The notes under the pieces were generated by a model. That model was given only the letters and a program-made list of their open reading frames with translations, did no database searches and was not told the origin of the DNA. Positions 1 through 9,751 of a stretch of 64,000 bases of DNA are shown piece after piece; the first letter of the stretch is position 1; the number at the start of each line of letters is the position of its first letter. Location: assembly GCA_940337035.1 (NCBI GenBank), contig CALNHX010005192.1:1-64000 (forward strand), written 5' to 3'. A program made the translations under genes and the position numbers. This stretch comes from Agriotes lineatus. Taxonomy: Eukaryota > Arthropoda > Insecta > Coleoptera > Elateridae.

Positions 1-17
1 TTCAAAATGAAAACCTT

Positions 18-521
18 GTGGAAGTTGAAGATGAAAATTTCTTTAAAGTTGAAGTAGAAAATGTTAAAGTTGAGATTGAAGATGAAGGTGTTGTTAATGT
101 TGAAGATAAAATTTTTGTTAAAGTTGAAGATGACAATTTCGTTAAAGAATTTTTACCATATCAAAAGTCCATATCTTATCAAAATTATGATGAGCTCCTC
201 TCTATTCTTGATTCACTACAAATTCCAGAGGGTTGGTTCAAGATTAATGACAAAGAAAAGGTTACAATATCTAAATTAATATATACCCCAGGGCCTGTAG
301 TAACTTACTCTGTCGTTATAAATAATAATTTACAAGCTACAACATTTTTATATGGCAAAGAAATAGCCATGTCATTTAATGATTTACAAACACATTTCGT
401 TTCACATAATTTAGATGAAATTAAAGATTTGCTGCATGCTATGGATGTTTCTCTGCCCAAAAATGTGCAGAATAATAATGACAATAAAAAGCTACCTTTT
501 AAATCATGTTATAAACATTAG
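18..521 (+). CDS. Unrecognised acidic ORF, probably the N-terminal part of a transposon protein
   Basis: An open frame of 167 residues begins at the ATG at 18, close to the window edge, so the true start could lie upstream. The first 45 residues are a low-complexity acidic tract with repeated KVEVE/KVEDE-like units. Residues 50-140 look globular (IPEGWF, VVTYSVVINN, FLYGKEI). The frame ends at a TAG after a short basic tail. This mix of a degenerate acidic leader and a strand-rich segment recalls THAP/P-element-like insect transposon proteins, but no zinc ligands or catalytic motif are present, so that is only a guess. It could also be a terminal exon of a host gene. No confident function. 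Confidence 0.4.
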   Translation: MEVEDENFFKVEVENVKVEIEDEGVVNVEDKIFVKVEDDNFVKEFLPYQKSISYQNYDELLSILDSLQIPEGWFKINDKEKVTISKLIYTPGPVVTYSVVINNNLQATTFLYGKEIAMSFNDLQTHFVSHNLDEIKDLLHAMDVSLPKNVQNNNDNKKLPFKSCYKH

Positions 522-933
522 TGATAAGTTAATTAGTGACAAAGGCACCGACTTATCTCTAGCTTTTAGTTATGAATAATTAAAATGATATACCACATCT
601 AAGGAAAGGTATCGATATTCAGTAAATACATTAATTATTTCTCGAATAATGTTTACTACCAGTTCACATGTATACGAATTTTGTAGATATTCAGGTTACC
701 TTATCGTGCCACATTCCAAAACTATAAAAACTGTAATTCGTTTTTCGCCTTTGAAGAGAGACTGCCATTTCAAAAGTACGTTTGAGATATTTAAAAATGA
801 ATAAACAACGATTAAAAACATGTACTGCTACTAATAGATGAAATTCACATTCAACCCTACGTCGATTATGAGGGAGGAAATATTGTCGGTACTTTTTGTA
901 ATAATAGTTCTACGGTTACTGCAGCTTATACTC

Positions 934-1616
934 TAGTGATGGGCCTATCCGGAATGAATAATCGGAAAGTTTCCGATTGTTCAAAAAATCGGAAGGTTTC
1001 GATTATATCGGAACGTTTCGGAACTTTTCGGAATTTGATTATTTTACTGTTCGGTGCACAAAATTCGGAACTTTCGGAATTCGAAAACGAAATGTCAATT
1101 TGAACTGAACAGAATACGGAATGTTGTGTTGACTCACTTGACTACTATATGCTGGTGAATGGCACTAATGGCAGTGGTATTTCATAGATTAATTATTAGA
1201 TAGTACAACTTACAGACTTCAAATTCATGTATTGTTTTATACTATCTATTATGTACTTTATGTGCCATTAAACTTTAAAATATCACTACCATTTTCCGAA
1301 AGTCTATTAAGGTAACTTCTGTAATAATTTGAAAAAATATTTTATTTCCTCTTATATGCCACTGTGCGACTCAAACTCATAAATTATTTTAGTGGCGGTC
1401 CTGCAAACCCAAACAATAGATGCCAATGCAGATAAAGGCTTACAGCGCGACGCAAATTTGCACGCACTTCATCTTCCTTCCGCTTGTTGTTGTTTCGCTC
1501 GTTTTCTCTTGCTTGCATTTACGGAATGTAAAATACTCGGATGATATTCCGATTTTATAAACTTTTCGAAATGGAACATTCTGATTATTGAAATCATCCG
1601 ATTATGCCCATCACTA
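934..1616. mobile_element. hAT-like MITE with perfect 8-bp TSD
   Basis: The ends are TAGTGATGGGC at 934 and its inverse GCCCATCACTA ending at 1616. They are flanked on both sides by the identical 8-mer TTATACTC (926-933 and 1617-1624). Short ends of this form with an 8-bp duplication are the hAT signature. The subterminal sequence is packed with TCGGAA/TTCCGA words in both orientations, as expected for a transposase-binding region. No coding potential is seen in the 683 bp. Superfamily assignment rests on the TSD length and terminal bases only. Confidence 0.85.
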
Positions 1617-1617
1617 T

Positions 1618-1781
1618 TATACTCCATTTACTTGACATCTGCACTGTCAGTGTCAAATTTTTTAAAAATGTCTTGACTATACCTCAAAAATAATGTTTTT
1701 TATTAGACTGTACAGTAATTTAATTGTTAAAATGTGAAAAATAGCAGTTTGACAGTACAGATGTCAAGTAAATGGAGTATA
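1618..1781. mobile_element. Small TIR element (MITE) beginning TATACTCCATTTAC
   Basis: TATACTCCATTTACTTGACA at the left and its inverse complement at 1762-1781 form terminal repeats of about 30 bp with one mismatch, around a non-coding core of about 100 bp. The left tip overlaps the target duplication of the preceding hAT-like element, so this MITE was present first and served as its target. The TATA/TA flank suggests a TA-inserting (Tc1/mariner-type) parent. Confidence 0.7.
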
Positions 1782-2738
1782 TGCGTTCATGATCACAAGT
1801 ATAAAGTCAAATTTTGAAGTAATACACATATTGCCTGCCTCAAAAGCATGATGTTCTTTATAATTCATTAAAACTGTAGTAAACAATTTGGAAGGAATAG
1901 GTTTTAGAGTTATTTTCATTTATTTAGACTTGAATATAGTGCACCAAAATGTAGAGTCTAAGTGGTAGATAAATATTAATTAATTATTTTATGTTAGAAT
2001 CATTCTAAAAATGATTAAAAATAAATATCCAAATAGTAATGAATTGTTTTGATAACACTGTCAGCGGCATTGCAAATATGTCGAGATTTTGTAGTTCAAG
2101 ATTACTGTAAGTTGTAACTAGTCGAGTAACAGGCTGGATGCGATTTTGATATGAAATCGAGAAATAATCGAAATGTTATTGTAATAACCTCCAATACATT
2201 TATGAAGTTCTTTTAGGTCTATTATATTTCTTGTTTATGCCAAAGTCACTATGTTATACTGTGTTAATTGTTTTCTACACTCCATTTTTTCATTAGTTCT
2301 AAAACAAAGTATTTTTAGGAAACGCTTTTGAATTGACTCCGTTCGATTTATGTGTAGTTGGTAAAATGGATTCCAAATGAAACTCCAATATTCTAAATGG
2401 AAGTGTACATGGGCAAAGCTTAAGATTTTGTATGCGAACTATAAAGCACAACATTTTGTTAGCTTTGAATACAATTTTTTTTAATGTGGGTGTTACAAGT
2501 AAAATCTTTGCTGAATGTGATGCATAGATCTTGTCATGATACAACTAACAGGGTATAGCCGTCCGCCGAACGCAAACGTGTACTGTTCGCGCATGACGTA
2601 GAGGTGGATGCGAACTCCTGTTACGTACAGACATTGCAATACAACTCGCACAGTTTTCAACGGCGTTCTTACATATTCATTCTTTCACAGAAGTGTTATT
2701 GTGTTATTTGCTTCAAATCTAATATGATCAAAATACAC
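1782..2738. other. AT-rich interval without recognisable gene
   Basis: Open frames on either strand are short (at most 81 codons) and resemble nothing recognised. No terminal repeats or tandem array were found. Confidence 0.5.
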
Positions 2739-3570
2739 TTCTCCAATCAATTAACGCACCACCAAAAAGTAGCCAAAAGTTACTCCGACACGAAGTGCAG
2801 GAAGTATTGAAATTCCCTCATATCGAAAACCACTCTGAATCAAATATCTCTAAAATTCGTGCCAACCGACTAATGAATCCACTATACCAAATCTCCGTCT
2901 CGGCTGTGCGGATCCTTTGGTGAAGACCCCAGCCCACTAGATCCTTCCCTCGTATTAGGGGGTGCCTAAACGTGCTGTGTGGTGTATGTATGTCCGTATG
3001 TGTACACGATTCCAGTCGCCAGGAACCTTCCTGAAGTCTTGGATCGTTTTCATACGATAGGTCCTCCGAAAATGAAGGCAACATCAACTTTTGAGGTATG
3101 GTCGTCGGCAAAAATATATTGTTATGGGTTTTTTTTTGTTTGATAAATAACTGGTTCATAATCATTTCATTGTATTAACGAAACGGAGTGATGCTGAGTG
3201 TCGAAGTATTCTTGGAGAGCACGGAAGGGCACTTTTCTTGGCTGGGGGGTACCGTATATTTTATAGTTAATTTTTGTCGAAACCACTTATCCGATTTGGA
3301 CGATTTTTTTTAAGGACAAGTCTCTTATAAAGTTGGTGTACCACTCTATTCGCATAGAAACTTATTTTTTTATAAATACTGGGTGTAACAGTTATAACGT
3401 GTTTTTTTCCATAAAATTTATAACACCCTGTGGGGTTCAACAATTACAATATCAAGTTATAATTCAAAGTAAACTCTAGCCTTATCCTTTTATAACATTT
3501 TGTTTTTTGATTTACTTTTTTATCTTAGCTACTGCAAGAGAAACGCAATTTTATAGCATAACATGTTTTT

Positions 3571-3898
3571 ATTGACTTTAATTTGCATTAAAAGCACTAA
3601 TGAAGCAGGAAGCAAGCTACGAAAAAACAGAAAGAAACAGTAATTGTCATCAGGCAAATACAGCTGTCAAAAAGCAGTTGATAGAAGTGTGTTTTTGGTG
3701 TTAGCCCTTAACGTTTTTTTTTTGCAAAATCTTTAATTTTGTCAGTATGCAACGTGAAACACGAAATCTTACTCGAGAAGAACGTGCTCAAGCATTAGTT
3801 CTGTTTGAGGAAGGTTGGAAGAACTGCTTTTTGACTGTTTCTTTCTGTTTTTCCATGACCTGCTACTTTAGTGCTTTTCATGCAAATAAAGTCAATAA
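3571..3898 (+). mobile_element. Foldback element built from the 5' end of a mariner-type transposon
   Basis: ATTGACTTT at 3571 and AAAGTCAAT ending at 3898 are termini of an imperfect inverted repeat of about 75 bp; both arms carry AAAAGCACTA and ACAGAAAGAAACAGT-like blocks. Between the arms an ATG at 3747 opens a frame reading MQRETRNLTREERAQALVLF, which resembles the extreme N-terminus of Tc1/mariner-type transposases. It runs after about 25 codons directly into the right arm. The element therefore looks like a duplicated 5' end joined head to head, with the rest of the transposase lost. Confidence 0.65.
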
Positions 3899-4040
3899 TA
3901 GTATATTATTATAAGAATTTCATAAGAGGACCCATTGTAGCACGCGTGGGTTTGGGGCACGACGAGCGCAGCGAGGAGTGCTCCAATGGAACAAGTGCTA
4001 CAATGCCTCTTATTAAACGAGTATAATATACTATATTATC
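3899..4040. repeat. Hairpin element with CGAGCGCAGCGAG centre
   Basis: The sequence folds on itself. TAGTATATTATTATAAG...CATAAGAGG...CATTGTAGCAC on the left pairs with GTGCTACAATG...CCTCTTATT...TATAATATACTATA on the right. The centre is GCACGACGAGCGCAGCGAGG. No ORF is present. Similar structures with different arms recur in the window. Confidence 0.7.
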
Positions 4041-5417
4041 TAATTTGCGTTGCTGATTTTATAGAAATTCTAAATTTCGGATACTAAAAATGTTGCATTA
4101 CAATCTAGGGAGTTTTGGGGGTAACGGTGGCGACATTGTCAAGTGACATTTCACAGTCGCCATCTATTGGAAAAAAGTATCAATTTCGTTGCTCTGACAT
4201 TTGAATTAGTTTAAATTTGATGCAAGTTTTTATTCTTGTGCTGTTCAAATAGTGCCTTACCGTGAACAATAATTATTGTATTTAATTGATTTGTTAAAAA
4301 GTACCGTCAGTTTAGGTTACATTTGATTAGAATAAATTTAATAAATACAGTTCAGAGATTGTGGTTATGTATACGACATCCGACGTTTGTCATGTTATGA
4401 GCATGTGAAAGCAATGTCACCAGTCTTATAAAACAAATAGTTACCAAAAACAGTGTTATAATGGACTCCATTGTAGCGCTGTTTTCGGTGTTACAATAAC
4501 CATATTGTGACATCAAAGTAGATAAAAACATGTTATGCTATAAAATTGTGTTTCTCTTGCAGTAGCTAAGATAAAAGTGTAAGTCAAAAAAACTAAATTT
4601 TATAACTAGTTTGTTTTGAATTATAACTTGATATTGTAACTGTTGAACCCCACAGAGTGTTATAAATTTTATGGAAAAACACGTTATAATTGTTACACCC
4701 GGTATTTACAAGTTTCTATGCCATTAGAGTAGTACAATAACCTTCTGAAAGAGACAACTTGTCATTCAAAAAAAATCGTCCAAATCGGATAAGTGGTTTC
4801 GACAAAAATTAACTTTAAACTTTTGGCTACTTTTTGGTGGTGCGTTAATTTATTGGAGAACTGTAGAACAAGCAGAATTTTAGGTTAAAGTAAGTAAACA
4901 CGAAGTCTTCCACTAAATAGTTATATTAAAAAACTAGATCACAACTGTTTCGGCCAGAACAAACTTAGAAAAACTAAATGGCCATCATCAGATCAAAAAC
5001 AGTTAAAGGACAATCGTCATATGTTCAAACGAAATTGGATTAAAATTTAAAAAAATATTCGTGGTCAAACCACATCATTTTAATTAATTTTATTTGAACA
5101 TAGGATGATTGCCCGTTAAATGTTTTGGCCTAATAATAGTCGTTTAATTTTTCTGAATTTTTTCGGCGGAGACAATTGTAGTCCAGCTTTTGTGATATAA
5201 ATATTTAGTGGAAATCTTCATGTTTAATTATTTTACCTACAATTTTTCTTGTTCCATTTTGGTATTATTAAATTTGAGACGGATAAGTTTCGTGAAAGAA
5301 TAAATATTTAAAAACGTTTATCATAACCACTTTGGAGCTTGGATCCATTTCAACAGAATTTTACGTATTTTAATATTTACAAGTACACCGAGGGGTTACT
5401 CACAACGGGATATCCTG

Positions 5418-5670
5418 TGTACACTTGCCGGGAGATATCGGGATATCTAGGGGAGATCTGAGGAAATCTCAGGAGGTTTGGGGAAATCTTAGAAAATCTC
5501 GGGAGATATCGGGAGATCTTGGGGATATCTAGGGGAGGTCTGAGAAAATCTCAGGAGGTTTGGGGAAATCTCGGGAGATATCGGGAGATCTTTGGATATC
5601 TCTGGGTAATCTCAAGGATATCTGAGGAAAGCTTCAGAACATCTGAAGCAATCTCAATACGGGGGAAAAG
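5418..5670. repeat. Degenerate GGGAGATCT array, left copy
   Basis: About 20 imperfect tandem words of the type GGGAGATCT, GGGATATCT and GAGGAAATCTC, purine-rich on the plus strand. The partner array is at 7535-7745. Long ORFs predicted across it on both strands are artefacts of the repeat. Confidence 0.75.
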
Positions 5671-5790
5671 CAAAATCAAACCAACGAACTGGACGGATCT
5701 GGGAAGGTTGATGCGGTCAATGAGCCTGAGTTGGATTTCTTTTGACAAGTCGAACAAGGTGTTACATTAAAAAAAATATTTTAACGTTAA

Positions 5791-6470
5791 TGGGGTACAC
5801 CAACATTTATACGCTTGGTAATTTAACCATCGACATATAGAAATGGACCGCTAGTCAGAGCTGCGTGAGCCAAACGGGATAGAAACAGAACGCATATGAC
5901 TTGAGAACGCTCTATCCTTGTTGGCGAGTAGCCTACGGCGCGACAGCCCTGTCGCTGTGACGTCATTTTCTGACGGCCAATAGGAGGCTGGCAGGAAAAG
6001 GAAAGATAGTTCTTAAAGTGTTCTCTTCCTCTTTCTAACGCAGAGTTGCGCAGTTTTCCATTAGAGGTCCATTTCTATATGTCGATGAATTTAACTGCCG
6101 CAGATTTTCTCGAAATAGAACAAACTGTTCGAACTGATGTATTAAATTCAGTGGCTAAGAGTGAATATAAAGATTATTTTGGACCATTATATGAGAAACA
6201 TCCCCAAAATTTTAAAATTTTGTGCCCGCAAAAAAACATTGCTTTTTTTAACTCTTACAAAATGTGCTACTGATAAAGTGAATCTGAAAAAAACAGAGAA
6301 AAACCCTAGTAATGTCGGTAACTCCCAAGAAAATGACGACAATGAAAATTTGTATAACGAAACAGACGTTGAGTTGGAGGAAACACCCGACCTATCATTA
6401 TTACCGTTTACAAACTTAAATCTTAACGATTATTCTGATATTGTAACTGATGATAATAATATATTATGAT
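5791..6470 (+). pseudogene. Broken gene inside the GGGAGATCT element, split by a MITE
   Basis: An ATG at about 5791 reads MGYTNIYTLG up to the MITE at 5828. On the other side of the MITE, counting one copy of its 8-bp duplication, the same frame continues NLTAADFLEIEQTVR. The frame runs to about 6250, where a frameshift is needed to continue into a second open stretch (6161-6469 frame) rich in N, D and E that ends at a TGA near 6470. Continuity across the MITE supports a real ancestral coding region. The protein is not recognised. Its position inside a terminal-repeat element suggests a transposon-encoded protein. Confidence 0.5.
5828..6087. mobile_element. MITE with perfect 22-bp TIR and 8-bp TSD
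   Basis: CATCGACATATAGAAATGGA (22 bp in full) at 5828-5849 is exactly inverted at 6066-6087. The 8-mer AATTTAAC flanks both sides (5820-5827 and 6088-6095). The 8-bp duplication fits hAT- or P-type transposition. The core is relatively GC-rich and non-coding. It interrupts an ORF. Confidence 0.85.
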
Positions 6471-6840
6471 ACTAGTGTATAAGTACACCTTTACAGCACG
6501 TGCGACGAGTTTAAGAGCACGACACGAAGCGGAGAGCTTTTAACGTCGCTAGTGCTTTAATGGCACTTATACATGTGTATTATATGCTACTTTTTCTACG
6601 ATCGTAACGGAAATATAAAAACTTAGTTCAGTGACTCTTTTTCCGTCACATTGTGTTAGATATTCTAGGTTATGTTGACATTCAAACTTACGGCAACGCG
6701 TGTTTTAATATAGTATTAAAACACGCCACGAATGGCAACCTGCGAAAAAAACGTAATTCGGTAGCTAATATTAAGAGTGCTACAAACGTCACTTCCGACA
6801 TTAGAAACTGTGCAAAAAGTTGTCATTTTGACACGATCAA
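6463..6840 (-). repeat. Composite palindromic repeat, copy 1
   Basis: This block is the inverse complement of 51945-52460, where the same segments occur in reverse order. It contains three self-complementary parts: a hairpin around 6478-6580 (GTATAAGTAC...GTGCC), the short palindrome GTGTTTTAATATAG / TATTAAAACAC at about 6703-6727, and a CTACGATCGT segment. No coding sequence is seen beyond incidental ORFs (6653-6964). Confidence 0.7.
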
Positions 6841-7082
6841 AAAAAAAGTATTTTTTTTAAGGACCATTCGTGAAAGTGACATTGAAAAATGGCAAGAATT
6901 TAATCGTGAAGAGACCGTCTTCGTGTTGGCTCTTTACAGAGTGCAATATAAAACTCAGTATTGACAGACTGCTTCACGTAAGAGGTCAAAAAAAGCAAAT
7001 TTTCTATTTCGGTTACTTTTATGGCAAATATTGTGTGAACCTTTTCCAGCTCACGGAATTGCCATGTTTCGTGCAATTTTAG
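6841..7082 (+). pseudogene. Possible downstream piece of the broken transposon gene
   Basis: Two overlapping frames (ending at 6964 and 7082) carry ESDIEKWQEFNREE and FYFGYFYGKYCVNLF, which look like real protein in shifted frames. The second phrase faintly recalls the VCRxxF/LHGIG region found in some insect transposon proteins of unknown superfamily. It lies downstream of 5791-6470 and is separated from it by the palindromic repeat. Assignment is tentative. Confidence 0.3.
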
Positions 7083-7534
7083 ACAACCTGTATAATGTTT
7101 AAGTTATTTTTACTACTACTACTACCTTTATTATGTAGGTAGGCCTACTTAGTAATAGTACAGCTTTTTTGTTGATTACTAGAATTCATGTATTGTACTG
7201 TTATTAAGAATTTTATACGATTTTTTCATTTGGGTGTTTTAATGGTGTATTGTTTTAATTGCACCATATGCCAGAAAATAGTTTGTTTTAATTAGGTATT
7301 TTTGATATTTACTTTGCTACATGTTTTCTTTTATGGATGACACAAGTAAAAAGAAATAATAAATTTTGTCTGTGCAATAAAAAAAATCTATTTGTTCAAA
7401 TCAATGATTGTGGGAAATACGAATTCAAAGAGTCGTAGAGCCTACTAAGCATTCAAACTTTTCTTTGCACTACTAAAAATTTTAATAGATGAAAATAGTT
7501 TGAGAATTTGATAAAATTACAAAAGACCTCGGGG

Positions 7535-7745
7535 AAATCGTGTGTAATTGGAAGAATCGTGAGAACTCTTGGGAGATATGAGGGAAATCTCAGAGGTTCT
7601 GGGGAAATCTCGGGAGATCTAGGGAGGTCTTGGGAGATCTGGGTGATATCTCGGGAGATCTCGGGATATCCCTCGGAAATCTAGGAGGTCTAGGGAGGTC
7701 TGAGGATATCTGAGGGAGATCTCGGGAAATCTTTTATGCAAGGAT
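7535..7745. repeat. Degenerate GGGAGATCT array, right copy
   Basis: The same word family as the left array (GGGAGATCT, GGGAGGTCT, GGGTGATATC). It lies just inside the right inverted terminus of the same candidate transposon. Confidence 0.75.
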
Positions 7746-8176
7746 ATCTCCTGTACACTTAAATCCTTGGTGATTGACCCCTCGAAGTACACTTATTAAA
7801 ACTCATACAAGCCCACTTTCCTATGCAATTTCAAACAATAATCACGTCACAAAAAATACACTTATTTAACAAATACTTTACTTATGGTTATGGTTTATAA
7901 GAAATGAATACAGAAATAATTTCACTTATAAAACTAACTTAATTATTATATTTTTGGTACAATTGTTTTGAACTTTTTTTCTGAATTTCGTTTTTGGCTG
8001 TAAAATTTGAGCTGAAAATTAATTAATCTTATTCTTATACACTGTGGTTTTTTATCTCGTTACAACACATATTGCGTCCAGCGTTTTTTCAGTTTGCCGG
8101 TGCGGTAACTATTTTTACATTTTATTTAAAACTAAGGCCCAAATTGGCAACACTGGTTTTCTTTCCGGCTTTTTAT

Positions 8177-8368
8177 CTAACGGGTGTTCATAAACAGTCG
8201 TCATCCCAGTAGGTTTTGACTTCAAAAACGTATGTCTATTATAATTGAGAAAAACTGCGCTATGACAGTACTCAATGACATTTCATTGTGTTACACGAAT
8301 TAATCAAAGATATAACATTTTGTTTTTCAAAGCAACTGGGATGACGACTGTTTATGAACACCCGTTAG
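8177..8368. mobile_element. MITE with perfect 34-bp inverted repeats
   Basis: CTAACGGGTGTTCATAAACA (34 bp in full) at 8177-8210 is exactly inverted at 8335-8368. If the TA bases are taken as the target, the element proper begins ACGGGTGTTC, and a TA flanks both sides. Only about 125 bp of non-coding sequence separates the arms. The perfect arms suggest recent activity of a Tc1/mariner-type parent. Confidence 0.85.
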
Positions 8369-8602
8369 TTAAGGGCAGTTTTTGTTGCCCCAAGCTACAG
8401 TTTGTGGTGAGATAATCAGAGTCGACATCAGTGCCTTGTGTAGTCTGAAATACAGTTTTCCAGAGTTCTATTATGAGATTCCGGCTAGTGTAAATACGGT
8501 AAGTTGGATAATAGTTTGTTATTTTTGGCTTAATATGATGTTATTCTTGACGTTTTATATTATAAATTTTGGTTCTTTAGCAAAAAACAACATAAAAAAT
8601 CT

Positions 8603-8672
8603 GTATTTACATTTACCCCTAAAAAGATAGTTCTGGGGTAAATGTAAATGATAAGATGGGGTAAATGTAGAT
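8603..8672. repeat. GGGGTAAATGTAAATG inverted/direct repeat cluster
   Basis: CATTTACCCC and GGGGTAAATGTAAATG form a small palindrome (about 8606-8650), followed by another direct GGGGTAAATG copy. It may be a terminal-repeat remnant of the psq-type transposon whose coding start lies 75 bp downstream. Confidence 0.45.
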
Positions 8673-8746
8673 GCTATTTTTGAGGTTAAATAATGAATAA
8701 GAATGAGCATCTCAGTGACAATTTTAACGATTAATTAATATATTGC

Positions 8747-8941
8747 ATGAACTGCATTTTCTATAAAAACCGCGAAACTATAAAAAAATCGCCGCCCTCA
8801 TATGCAGCTGAAGATTTGTCTAGAGCTGTACAAGATATTTTAAATCATAACAAATCCTACCTACAAGTTCAAGAATATTATGGTATCCCGAAATCTGTAG
8901 TTTTTATCAGAATTAAGGAGCGAAAAAACGGGAGTCAATAA
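8747..8941 (+). pseudogene. psq/HTH N-terminal domain of a pogo-like transposase
   Basis: The 64-residue frame contains YAAEDLSRAVQDILNHNKSY followed by QVQEYYGIPKSVV, the classic pipsqueak-type helix-turn-helix (A..YGIP...I..R). This domain heads pogo/Tigger-like transposases in insects. The frame stops right after the domain and no DDE catalytic core follows, so this is a truncated relic. Confidence 0.7.
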
Positions 8942-9118
8942 ATGAGGGTCTGGAAGGGCACAGTCACTAAACATGGACATTGAACGTGATCCAGAAAACT
9001 GGTATCAGAGCACGAGCTAGAATGGGAGTGAAGAGGATGTAAAGACAGTTGTTGCCGAGTACATACGCTCGAATAATTTAAAGACACAATTTGTTAATGA
9101 TAAGTCGGGAGATTATAG

Positions 9119-9249
9119 CTATTAACAAATCTAGGAATGTTATGAGTATCATAACTGCCGCAGATGTTTTGAAATCCGAGCTCGTAGAGCGAGGCTTTTA
9201 AAACATCTAAGGCTGTTATGATTCATAACATCCGTGATTTGTTCAATAG
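9119..9249. repeat. Hairpin element with CGTAGAGCGAGG centre
   Basis: CTATTAACAAATC...ATGTTATGA.TCATAAC...AGATGTTTT on the left pairs with AAAACATCT..GTTATGA.TCATAACAT..GATTTGTTCAATAG on the right. The loop side holds CCGAGCTCGTAGAGCGAGGC. Non-coding. Same architecture as 3899-4040 but with unrelated arms. Confidence 0.7.
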
Positions 9250-9442
9250 TTTATCGGTTGCTGTGTGGTTATGGTTGCCATGTAGGGTAATATTCCTTTA
9301 CCCTACAGATAAGTTATGACCTAGTTACCAGCCTACTTTTGTATATGTAAACAAAGGCTTAATATCCTGAAACCGGTAAATGGTATTTAGTACAGTAAAA
9401 TTGTCGTTTTCTCATAAAAAAAATTGAGCGCGGCGATTCTTC

Positions 9443-9751
9443 TTGCCCAGTGGTTTACGGTCATTAAACAAGTGTAGAACCAAAAATCCGTGCCCCCACC
9501 CCCTACCAAACAGCCGCCTTATTGAAAACATTTCGAATCGTTTTTTCTCGCGGTCCATTGGTCGCACAGAAAAAGTTCTACACATTTTTGGTCCTTGCCG
9601 CGATACGAAGAAGTTGGTATTTGGAACGGTAGAAGACAACAGTGACCATGAAATAGAAGAATTCACTTTGTGTCAAGATTCGTCTGATGATGATCTTTTA
9701 GAATCAGTAATTGCAGAAGCAACACCTGAAGCGGTCTATCATCTTAAGTAG
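9443..9751 (+). CDS. Short ORF of unknown function, acidic C-terminus
   Basis: An open frame of 102 codons without a good start context. The last 45 residues (VEDNSDHEIEEF, DSSDDDLLESV) form an acidic tail of the kind found at the C-terminus of psq/Tigger-like transposases. With the psq domain 500 bp upstream on the same strand, it may be the far end of the same dead element, with the catalytic middle deleted. Unproven. Confidence 0.3.
   Translation: MPSGLRSLNKCRTKNPCPHPLPNSRLIENISNRFFSRSIGRTEKVLHIFGPCRDTKKLVFGTVEDNSDHEIEEFTLCQDSSDDDLLESVIAEATPEAVYHLK

Larger units (their letters stand above)
2739..4860. mobile_element. Long-inverted-repeat element, left arm interrupted
   Basis: TTCTCCAATCAATTAACGCA at 2739 is matched in inverse at the right end (to 4860). 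The arms continue for over 300 bp: 3262-3570 on the left corresponds to 4525-4812 on the right, including inverse copies of the TATAACACCCTGTGGGGTTC-like segment (3420 and 4655). The left arm is split. After about 43 bp it breaks at 2782 and resumes near 3257, so about 475 bp of foreign sequence lies inside. That insert carries an unrecognised minus ORF (2818-3165). No transposase of its own is visible. A foldback or non-autonomous DNA transposon is the best reading. Confidence 0.65.
5381..7794 (+). mobile_element. Candidate DNA transposon with GGGAGATCT-rich ends
   Basis: Imperfect inverted termini (left AAGTACACCGAGGGGTTA, right inverse AAGTGTACTTCGAGGGGTCA) bound 2.4 kb. Inside each terminus lies an array of degenerate GGGAGATCT/GGGAGATATC words, at 5418-5670 and 7535-7745. 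The interior has pieces of a broken gene, a MITE and a palindromic repeat. The two arrays are probably subterminal transposase-binding arrays. The superfamily is not recognised. I could not identify a clear target-site duplication. Confidence 0.55.

Noticed and set aside
4465..4505. ACAGTGTTATAATGGA / TCCATTGTAGCGCTGT hairpin as a separate element
   Set aside because: Too short and imperfect to separate from the surrounding long-inverted-repeat element.
5519..5770. 83-residue ORF over the GGGAGATCT array (and a minus-strand partner)
   Set aside because: The translation is a product of the repeat words; both strands are open and no domain is present.
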